From Anaerolineae bacterium (lineage in GTDB: Bacteria; Chloroflexota; Anaerolineae; B4-G1), in assembly GCA_030620125.1 (NCBI GenBank), contig JAUXFI010000152.1, positions 1 to 5,147 of the forward strand: a DNA stretch of 5,147 bases, read 5' to 3'. How positions within the stretch are numbered: the first letter of the stretch is position 1; each line of letters starts with the position of its first letter. The translations under genes and the position numbers were made by a program. Under the pieces are notes generated by a model that was not told the origin of the DNA, ran no database searches, and saw only the letters and a list, made by a program, of their open reading frames with translations. Positions 1 to 4,795 of this stretch are shown here, in pieces.

Positions 1-969
1 GCACCGCTCATCGTCTGGGCCGGCGCGCTGGACGCCAGCGGCGGCTCGGACGGCCGGGCGGGCATCACCATCCCGGTGCAGATCACCGCCACGCCGGGCA
101 GCAACGTGGTCAACTACGCCGACGTGAGTGACGGGATGGGGAACGTCTTCCAACGGCAGGCCACGGTCCACGTCTACACTCTGCCGGACCTGGCGGCGTC
201 CGACAAAGTCGTCTGGCCGTCGGTGGCCGCGCCCGGCGAGACACTCTACTACACGCTCACGGTGCGCAACAGTGGCGAGACGGCGGCCAACTTTGTCGTC
301 ACCGATACGCTGGATTCCGACACCACCTACGAGAGCGGCAGCGCCAGCCCCACGCCCGCGAGCGCAGCCGGCGGCGTGATCGTGTGGACAGGCACTGTAG
401 CGCCGTCCGGCCAGACGGTGTTGACCTTCCGCGCCACACTCAACGACACCACGCGCCAGGCGGTGACCAACACGGTCCAGTTCGACGATGGGCTGGGGAA
501 CGTGCACGGCGACACAGCCGTCACCCAACTGGCTCAGCCCGTGTTCAGCGCGGTCAAGCTGGTAGACCCAGGCGGACTGGTGGAGTGGAACCAGCGCATC
601 ACCTACACCATCGTGCTCAACAACGCGGGCAACGCGACGGCGCAGTTCACCCTATCAGACCCCGTGCCCGACCACACCAACTATGCGGCCGGGCTGAGCG
701 TGGATCCGCCCAGCTTCCCGACACTGCCGGTCTATCACCCAACGACCGACACCGTCACCTTTGCCGGCGAGTTGCTGCCGGCGGAGTGGGTCACGGTGAG
801 CTTTGGGGTGGTGATAGCGACGGATGCCGCCAGCGGTTCGATCATCACCAACACGGCCACGCTGGACGCGCTCAACGACGACGAGCCGGCTTTCACGCGG
901 GAGGTGGGGGTAGTGGTGGGCGGCGGCCGGGTGTGCCTGCCGCTGGTCATGCGCGGTCATAGCCAGTAG
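1..969 (+). CDS. DUF11-repeat surface/secreted protein, C-terminal part (5' end outside window)
   Basis: The frame is open from base 1, so the 322 residues seen are the C-terminal part of a larger protein and no start is assigned. At least two full DUF11-type beta-sandwich repeats are visible, at about residues 63-176 and 182-305, preceded by the end of another. Each has the features Y-T-[LI]-x-[VL]-x-N-x-G, then a [TS]-D-x-[LV] strand, then a T-N-T strand. The first two repeat ends carry DG[ML]GNV (residues 44-49 and 163-168); the last repeat has lost it. The protein ends RVCLPLVMRGHSQ, a tail that matches the end of the glycoside hydrolase at 1499-2953. DUF11 repeats are typical of exported, cell-surface or adhesin-like proteins, and no catalytic motif is seen. 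A surface structural or adhesive role is inference. The gene is convergent with the minus-strand genes and is followed by a strong hairpin. Confidence 0.85.
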   Translation, partial: APLIVWAGALDASGGSDGRAGITIPVQITATPGSNVVNYADVSDGMGNVFQRQATVHVYTLPDLAASDKVVWPSVAAPGETLYYTLTVRNSGETAANFVVTDTLDSDTTYESGSASPTPASAAGGVIVWTGTVAPSGQTVLTFRATLNDTTRQAVTNTVQFDDGLGNVHGDTAVTQLAQPVFSAVKLVDPGGLVEWNQRITYTIVLNNAGNATAQFTLSDPVPDHTNYAAGLSVDPPSFPTLPVYHPTTDTVTFAGELLPAEWVTVSFGVVIATDAASGSIITNTATLDALNDDEPAFTREVGVVVGGGRVCLPLVMRGHSQ

Positions 970-994
970 TCACCGGCCGCAGGTAGGACCTGTA

Positions 995-1035
995 AGGGCA
1001 GCCGCGTGTGTATGCGGCTGCCCTCTTCCTGTTCT
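995..1035 (+). terminator. Intrinsic terminator after the DUF11-repeat gene
   Basis: A perfect 10-bp GC-rich stem (GGGCAGCCGC at 996-1005 with GCGGCTGCCC at 1014-1023) extends by one A-T pair at its base and closes on an 8-nt loop. It is followed by a T-rich stretch (tcttcctgttct). It lies 26 nt after the stop codon at 967-969. The T tract is interrupted by C, so termination may be less than complete. The near-symmetric stem could also act on transcripts arriving from the opposite strand. Confidence 0.75.
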
Positions 1036-1063
1036 ATGGGTCACACTGGAACACAGACAACAT

Positions 1064-1088
1064 GGGCCTGCCAGTGAGTGGCGGGCCT
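1064..1088 (-). terminator. Possible weak terminator after the BrnA-like gene
   Basis: An imperfect inverted repeat (GGCCTGCCA at 1065-1073, TGGCGGGCC at 1079-1087, 5-nt loop) sits just past the minus-strand stop at 1096. Read on the minus strand, the stem has one C-A mismatch and is followed by a moderately T-rich sequence (CATGTTGTCTGTGTT). The position fits the end of the antitoxin transcript, but the mismatch and poor U tract make this a weak call. Confidence 0.3.
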
Positions 1089-1095
1089 GGATGAT

Positions 1096-1440
1096 TTACC
1101 CAACAGTCGCTAGTTCCTCACGAATCACGCGGCGTAACGTAGTTTCCAGGTCATGCCCACGGATATTCTCTTTCAGCGTCTCGTTGATGAGCGTTTGATA
1201 ACCACGTCCGCCAGCTTGAGCTTTGAAATAGGCCACGATGGCGGCGTCCAGGAACATCGTGACGCGTACCTTGCCTCTGGGAACTGGCTGCCCGCCGACG
1301 CGCAACACGGCTTGTGCCATCTGCTCTTCCGTGACTTTGGGAATGTCGGTCAGGTCAATATCCTCATCCTGTAGGGCGTTTATGTACGCCCAGTCAGTCT
1401 GTGAAGCCTTGGAAGTAGAGTTGTTGTTCATATTACACAT
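1096..1440 (-). CDS. BrnA-like antitoxin family protein (orphan)
   Basis: This is a 114-residue protein. Its C-terminal half resembles the BrnA antitoxin family: KVRVTMFLDAAIVAYFKAQ at residues 57-75, then GRGYQTLINETLK at 78-90, the usual strand-helix-helix of a ribbon-helix-helix DNA-binding fold. The N-terminal part (about 1-50) is acidic and includes DEDIDLTDIPKVTEEQ, as expected for the segment that would contact a toxin. In known systems BrnA neutralises the RNase toxin BrnT, encoded just upstream, and represses the shared promoter. No BrnT-like gene is present on either side: upstream is the glycoside hydrolase (58 nt away) and downstream is only 126 nt of non-coding DNA. The start is uncertain. 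ATG at 1440 and ATG at 1431 are both possible, and neither has a clear Shine-Dalgarno sequence. It may be a solitary regulator or a remnant of a toxin-antitoxin pair. Confidence 0.8.
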   Translation of the reverse strand: MCNMNNNSTSKASQTDWAYINALQDEDIDLTDIPKVTEEQMAQAVLRVGGQPVPRGKVRVTMFLDAAIVAYFKAQAGGRGYQTLINETLKENIRGHDLETTLRRVIREELATVG

Positions 1441-1498
1441 ACATCAAGTGCGATTTGTTTGATTGAGACCCTTGGGCACTGACTGGCGCTCCTTCTCG

Positions 1499-2953
1499 TC
1501 AGGGCGCAGCGCAGAGCACGACCGGCAGGTACACGCGGTACACCTCCGGCACGACGAGCAGCGTCACCGGCACCGCCTGTGGCGCGTCCAGCACGTCGGT
1601 CGTCGTGGCCGTCACCGTGATGGTCCCGGTGAAGGTTCCCGTGGTGTAGCCGGTGCTGTCCACCGTCACCGTCAGTGGTGTTCCCTGCAGGCCAAGCGTG
1701 AGCGGCAGCGTGGGCGTCACCTGCATCCCCAACGACACCGCCGCCGTCCAGGTCAGCACGCGGTAGCCAGCGTTCCACGGGCGAAGCGTGGTCGTGATGA
1801 GACCCGGCTCGTCCACGTCGGCCAGGAAGGTGAGGGCAGCGGGGGTGATCGCCAGCCTGGGGCCAAAGTGACCGGGGCGCTTGGTCATTGAGATGAGGGC
1901 GGAGTAGGCCAGGGCTGGCAAGCCTTCATCGGTGCCGTCGTCTTTGCGCACCGAAAAGTAGCGCGCAGGCTCACACTGCCAGCCATAGTTGTGCCAGTCC
2001 AGATTCCAGACGAACATCGCGCCCATCCAGGGCCAGTTCTCGTCGGCGTACTGAAAGGCCCGCGTGATGTAGTTGGCCTGCTGCACCTCGGGCATGTCCA
2101 TCCAGCCAAAGTTGTTCTCATAGTCCTCGTCACGGTGGCACCAACCCGGGATAGCGCCATCCTCAGACGGATCACGCAGCCAACTGACCTCAGTAGCCCA
2201 CATGGGCTTGTGGCCCAGGTTGTGCTGCTCCAAAAGGTCGCGCATTACTTCAGCGCCACGAAAGGCAAAGCCATTGGAGACGCTTTCGGGGTCAGTCTCC
2301 GGCGCGTAGGCGAAGCCGTAGGGATGGTAGCCAAAAACGTCGCAGGAATCGCCCGCGCCCAAGAGGAACATCTGGCGGGCGTACTCCCGCTCGTCCATCG
2401 CGCCGCAATTGTTGCCACTCCAGCCATTGCAGGTACCCTCGATGCGGCCCACGGGCGCCAATCCCCCGCTGACGACGGTAGCCGCCGGGTCCACCGCCTT
2501 GATACGCTCGTAGGCTACCTGGAGCATCTGGACGTAAAGGCCGGGGTCGGGCGGGGCCGGAGAGACGTTCTTGTTCAGCCACCCCTGGCGGTTGGGCTCG
2601 TTGCATATCTCGTAGGCCTCGATCAAACCCAGGCCTGCGGTGGCAATCGCCTCGACAGCGTCCCCCCACTCTTCCAGGTCGCCGGACCTCTCGGTGCAGT
2701 CTATGAGAAAAAGGACTTGATAGGGGTAGCGAGTAGTAGGGATGAGATCATACTCCTCCCACAACTTGAGCCACTCAAAGCCCAGCGGCGCGAAGAGGGC
2801 ATCAACGTGGCTCTGGAAGCGCACGTTGATGCCATAGCCCAGGTGCGGAGGGATTTCGGCGCACGCGGAGAGCGGCGCTGGCCCCGGCTGGCCGGTCACG
2901 GCGACCAGCGCGGCGATTGCCACCACGCACGCCCAGATTCGCCAATTTCTCAT
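1499..2953 (-). CDS. Secreted clan GH-A-like glycoside hydrolase with C-terminal BACON-like domain
   Basis: This 484-residue protein starts at the ATG at 2953, chosen because a purine-rich ribosome site lies 7 nt upstream and because translation from there opens with a signal peptide (MRNWR, hydrophobic residues 6-20, then a Pro/Ala-rich region to about 32). The catalytic part (about 36-360) looks like a clan GH-A TIM barrel. ICNEPN at 116-121 gives the likely acid/base E119, GYHPYG at 208-213 fits a barrel strand, MWATEVSW at 251-258 gives the likely nucleophile E255, and FVWNLDW at 314-320 fits the last strand. Eight cysteines, including C175, C183, C272 and C327, suit an exported protein. 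Residues 365-468 form a beta-rich module with a TWTA segment and V-x-V-D-S-T-G-Y-T-T-G-T-F-T-G-T-I, resembling BACON domains. The end, RVYLPVVLCAAP, echoes the tail of the DUF11 protein. The substrate cannot be read from sequence. It may be co-transcribed with the DUF6485 gene 49 nt upstream. Confidence 0.82.
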   Translation of the reverse strand: MRNWRIWACVVAIAALVAVTGQPGPAPLSACAEIPPHLGYGINVRFQSHVDALFAPLGFEWLKLWEEYDLIPTTRYPYQVLFLIDCTERSGDLEEWGDAVEAIATAGLGLIEAYEICNEPNRQGWLNKNVSPAPPDPGLYVQMLQVAYERIKAVDPAATVVSGGLAPVGRIEGTCNGWSGNNCGAMDEREYARQMFLLGAGDSCDVFGYHPYGFAYAPETDPESVSNGFAFRGAEVMRDLLEQHNLGHKPMWATEVSWLRDPSEDGAIPGWCHRDEDYENNFGWMDMPEVQQANYITRAFQYADENWPWMGAMFVWNLDWHNYGWQCEPARYFSVRKDDGTDEGLPALAYSALISMTKRPGHFGPRLAITPAALTFLADVDEPGLITTTLRPWNAGYRVLTWTAAVSLGMQVTPTLPLTLGLQGTPLTVTVDSTGYTTGTFTGTITVTATTTDVLDAPQAVPVTLLVVPEVYRVYLPVVLCAAP

Positions 2954-2960
2954 CGCTCTA

Positions 2961-2970
2961 CCCCCTTCCT
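2961..2970 (-). promoter_or_regulatory. Ribosome binding site that fixes the glycoside hydrolase start
   Basis: On the minus strand AGGAAGGGGG lies 7 nt before the ATG at 2953. It selects this start over the longer in-frame opening at 3037, which would overlap the DUF6485 gene, bury the signal peptide and add a low-complexity leader. Just upstream, CCCCCACCTCC (2979-2989) could pair imperfectly with this site. Confidence 0.6.
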
Positions 2971-3002
2971 GAAGCGAGGAGGTGGGGGCGGGGGTCGGAT
3001 CA

Positions 3003-3200
3003 CTACCGCCGGCTGTAGATGCGGATGAAATTGGCAATGGAGCGGTCGTAGGTGCGCTCCGCCTCCGGCGGGAAGAGGCAGCCCGGCAACTCGCCCAAAC
3101 GCCAGTGGTAGCGGATACACTCGCAGCACTTGCCTTTCTTGGAGCAGGGCTCGTAGGTGCAGGGGCATTTCGCCAGATTCGCTTCTACGTTACATTCCAT
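3003..3200 (-). CDS. Small cysteine-rich DUF6485 family protein
   Basis: This 65-residue protein starts at the ATG at 3200, chosen because GGAGGT lies 7 nt upstream and because the family begins with M-E-C-N. Eight cysteines are present: C3, C12, C14, C19, C25, C26, C28 and C41. Their arrangement is CPC, then YEPCS, then KCCEC, then LPGC. H32 lies in the CIRYH segment, and the C-terminal part ([10 protein letters not shown], 50-59) is probably helical. The pattern matches my memory of DUF6485 proteins, whose function is not established. The cysteine spacing suggests a zinc site or an iron-sulfur cluster, which is inference. There is no signal peptide, so a cytoplasmic location is likely. It is first in a possible minus-strand run with the secreted glycoside hydrolase and has its own putative extended -10 promoter. 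Confidence 0.82.
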   Translation of the reverse strand: MECNVEANLAKCPCTYEPCSKKGKCCECIRYHWRLGELPGCLFPPEAERTYDRSIANFIRIYSRR

Positions 3201-3207
3201 ATCCTTC

Positions 3208-3213
3208 ACCTCC
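3208..3213 (-). promoter_or_regulatory. Ribosome binding site of the DUF6485 gene
   Basis: GGAGGT on the minus strand, 7 nt before the ATG at 3200, is close to the ideal Shine-Dalgarno sequence and spacing. It rules out the longer in-frame opening at 3278, which would run through the acpP terminator and the putative promoter. Confidence 0.7.
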
Positions 3214-3233
3214 AACGTTGACCATTGAGACAA

Positions 3234-3257
3234 AGTATAGCATGGACTGGCCCAAAG
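3234..3257 (-). promoter_or_regulatory. Putative extended -10 promoter of the DUF6485 gene
   Basis: On the minus strand TGC precedes TATACT (TATACT at 3234-3239, the TG at 3241-3242), an extended -10 arrangement with a five-of-six match to TATAAT. The -35 region is poor: TTGCTT begins about 15 nt upstream, within the T tract of the acpP terminator. Initiation would fall near 3227, giving a leader of about 27 nt that contains the ribosome site. Confidence 0.5.
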
Positions 3258-3286
3258 CAAAAGGCCACCGGCGTTCACCGGTGGCC
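3251..3286 (-). terminator. Intrinsic terminator of acpP
   Basis: A perfect 9-bp stem (GGCCACCGG at 3263-3271 with CCGGTGGCC at 3278-3286) has a 6-nt loop. Read on the minus strand it is followed directly by TTTTGCTTT, the U tract of a factor-independent terminator. It lies 30 nt past the acpP stop, so acpP appears to be monocistronic and separated from the DUF6485 gene. Confidence 0.85.
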
Positions 3287-3316
3287 CTGTGCCTCTTGCG
3301 TCAGTCCGCGTGGAGT

Positions 3317-3556
3317 CTACGCGAGCATACGCTGCTCAATGTAGTTCAACGCATTGCCGACCGTCTTGATCTGCTGGGCTTCCTCGTCAGCGATCGTCCC
3401 GCCGAATTCCTCCTCGAAAGCCATGATCAGTTCGACGAGATCGAGAGAGTCCGCCTCCAGGTCCTCGCGAAAGCGTGCCTCCCGCGTGACCTTGCCCGGC
3501 TCCACTCCCAACAATTCAACGATGATCTCCTTGACCTTTTCGAACGTATCTGCCAT
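3317..3556 (-). CDS. acpP: Acyl carrier protein
   Basis: This 79-residue acidic protein has the usual size and layout of a type II fatty-acid-synthesis acyl carrier protein. The [10 protein letters not shown] motif at 34-43 holds S37, the serine that takes the 4'-phosphopantetheine arm. It is followed by the acidic recognition helix (MAFEEEFG, 45-52), then [19 protein letters not shown] at 55-73. In the cytoplasm it would carry growing acyl chains for fatty acid and phospholipid synthesis. The start is supported by GGGAGGT 7 nt upstream. No fab gene is adjacent, which is unusual compared with the common fabD-fabG-acpP-fabF cluster. The gene has its own strong promoter and terminator and is divergent from the isoprenoid gene fni. 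A role as a dedicated carrier for another pathway cannot be excluded, but the sequence looks like a housekeeping ACP. Confidence 0.96.
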   Translation of the reverse strand: MADTFEKVKEIIVELLGVEPGKVTREARFREDLEADSLDLVELIMAFEEEFGGTIADEEAQQIKTVGNALNYIEQRMLA

Positions 3557-3598
3557 TGGTTTTACCTCCCTTTGATTTTCCAGGTTACTGATAACGGT

Positions 3599-3626
3599 AT
3601 TCTACTCACAGAGGACAGTTTGTCAA
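3599..3626 (-). promoter_or_regulatory. Sigma-70-type promoter of acpP
   Basis: On the minus strand a perfect TTGACA (3621-3626) is separated by 16 bp from TAGAAT (3599-3604), which matches TATAAT at five of six positions. Initiation near 3592 would give a leader of about 36 nt that contains the GGGAGGT ribosome site. Confidence 0.75.
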
Positions 3627-3636
3627 ATTGCGCGGG

Positions 3637-3665
3637 TTGACAACCATCGCCACTGCAAGTATTAT
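3637..3665 (+). promoter_or_regulatory. Sigma-70-type promoter of the fni operon
   Basis: A perfect TTGACA (3637-3642) is followed by a 17-bp spacer and TATTAT (3660-3665), a five-of-six match to TATAAT. Initiation near 3672 gives a leader of about 46 nt before the fni ATG. The -35 box lies inside an 11-bp palindrome (GGTTG-A-CAACC, 3635-3645), a possible operator. Confidence 0.78.
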
Positions 3666-3708
3666 TGACATCTGCCATAAAGAACACTGACTAGCACTTC
3701 AAGTTACG

Positions 3709-3714
3709 AAGGAG
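3709..3714 (+). promoter_or_regulatory. Closely spaced ribosome binding site of fni
   Basis: AAGGAG lies only 3 nt before the ATG at 3718, shorter than the usual 5-9 nt. No nearby alternative start keeps the conserved N-terminal RKSDHI motif, so the start stands. The tight spacing could lower initiation efficiency. Confidence 0.55.
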
Positions 3715-3717
3715 CGC

Positions 3718-4758
3718 ATGCACCAACAGCGCAAGTCCGACCACATCCGCATCAACCTACAAGAGGAGGTTGACTTCAAGCACACCTCCACCGGCTTCGA
3801 GCGCTACCGCTTCATCCATTGCGCCCTGCCAAACTTTAACCTCAAAGACGTAGACGCTTCCACGATACTGCTGGGCAAGCACCTGAAGGCCCCGCTCCTC
3901 ATCTCCTCAATAACAGGCGGCACGCCGGAAGCCAGTGCGATCAACCAGCGGCTGGCAGAAGCAGCGCAGGCGGCCGGGGTCGGGATGGGAATAGGCTCAC
4001 AGCGCGCCGCCATCGAAGACCCGGCCCTGGCAGATACCTATCGCGTACGCCACCTCGCCCCCGACATCCTCCTGCTGGCCAACCTGGGCGCGGTGCAGTT
4101 GAACTATGGCTACGGCCTTGGTGAATGTCGCCGCGCCGTCGAGATGATAGAAGCGGACGCCCTCATCCTGCACCTGAATCCGCTGCAGGAGGCGCTCCAG
4201 CCCGAAGGAGAGACCAACTTCGCCGGGCTGCTATCCAAGATCGAGACGGTCTGCCGGGGTTTGGGCGTGCCGGTGGTCGTCAAGGAGGTGGGCTGGGGCA
4301 TCTCGGAGCAGGTAGCCCGCCAACTGGCAGAGGCCGGCGTGGCGGCGATTGACGTCGCCGGGGCTGGGGGCGTCTCGTGGAGCCAGGTGGAAATGCACCG
4401 CGCCACGAGCGAGCGGGGACGCCAGGTGGCGGCGGCCTTCGCCGACTGGGGCATCCCCACCGCCGAAAGTCTGCTGATGGCCCGACAGGGTGCGCCAGGG
4501 CTGCCCATCATCGCCAGCGGAGGCGTTCGAGACGGCATCCAGATGGCCAAAGCCATCGCACTCGGCGCGGCCGCGTGCGGCGTCGCCGGGCCCTTCCTGC
4601 ACACCGCCAGCCGGTCCACCGCCGCCGTGGCCGAACTCATCGCTACCCTGGTAGCGCAATTGCGCGTCGCCATGTTCGCCGCCGGCGCAGCCGACATCCC
4701 GGCTCTCAAGGAGACTGCCATTCAACAGCAAGAGTGTCAGACCACGACTAATGCGTAA
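3718..4758 (+). CDS. fni: Type 2 isopentenyl-diphosphate delta-isomerase
   Basis: This 346-residue protein, of normal length for the family, interconverts isopentenyl and dimethylallyl diphosphate using reduced FMN and Mg2+. It is unrelated to the type 1 Nudix isomerase. Diagnostic motifs are present in order: RKSDHI at 5-10, SSITGG at 63-68 and GIGSQR at 91-96. HLNPLQE at 152-158 carries the histidine, asparagine, glutamine and glutamate of the active site and metal site. KEVG follows at 189-192, then DVAGAGG at 212-218 and ASGGVRDG at 266-273, the FMN phosphate region. The protein is cytoplasmic with a TIM-barrel fold. It is the first gene of an operon with a polyprenyl diphosphate synthase that would consume its products. 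Having this enzyme is compatible with either a mevalonate or a methylerythritol phosphate route, since the window shows no other gene of either. No inactivating change is seen. Confidence 0.96.
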   Translation: MHQQRKSDHIRINLQEEVDFKHTSTGFERYRFIHCALPNFNLKDVDASTILLGKHLKAPLLISSITGGTPEASAINQRLAEAAQAAGVGMGIGSQRAAIEDPALADTYRVRHLAPDILLLANLGAVQLNYGYGLGECRRAVEMIEADALILHLNPLQEALQPEGETNFAGLLSKIETVCRGLGVPVVVKEVGWGISEQVARQLAEAGVAAIDVAGAGGVSWSQVEMHRATSERGRQVAAAFADWGIPTAESLLMARQGAPGLPIIASGGVRDGIQMAKAIALGAAACGVAGPFLHTASRSTAAVAELIATLVAQLRVAMFAAGAADIPALKETAIQQQECQTTTNA

Positions 4759-4795
4759 TCAGGCAACCAGCATCAAGTATCCAATATCCAGCACC

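Noticed and set aside
930..965. LPXTG-type sortase signal at the end of the DUF11 protein
   Set aside because: The sequence is LPLVM, without T-G, a hydrophobic helix or a full positively charged tail, so it does not fit a sortase substrate.
970..1095. Search for a BrnT toxin or small RNA gene between the convergent genes
   Set aside because: The 125-nt gap holds two hairpins and no frame long enough for a BrnT of about 90 residues. Nothing supports an RNA gene.
2977..2995. G-rich plus-strand tract as a G-quadruplex
   Set aside because: Only two long G runs are present. A three-tetrad structure cannot form by the usual rule, and a two-tetrad one would be weak.
1991..3028. Long 345-codon open frame on the plus strand
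   Set aside because: It lies fully antisense to the glycoside hydrolase, which has a signal peptide, catalytic motifs and a ribosome site. The plus-strand translation has no recognisable domain and looks like a by-product of GC-rich codon use.
2954..3037. Longer N-terminus for the glycoside hydrolase starting at 3037
   Set aside because: It would add 28 low-complexity residues ahead of a good signal peptide and overlap the DUF6485 gene, while a good ribosome site supports the ATG at 2953.
3201..3278. Longer N-terminus for the DUF6485 protein starting at 3278
   Set aside because: The extension runs through the acpP terminator and the putative promoter, and an optimal ribosome site supports 3200.
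3665..3693. Third TTGACA (3665-3670) as a second fni promoter
   Set aside because: No acceptable -10 hexamer occurs 16-18 bp downstream (TGACTA or GACTAG), so the match is probably incidental or part of a regulatory repeat.
4110..4731. Open frames of 203 and 166 codons on the minus strand
   Set aside because: Both are antisense to fni, whose family motifs are complete. Their compositions are biased and carry no motif.
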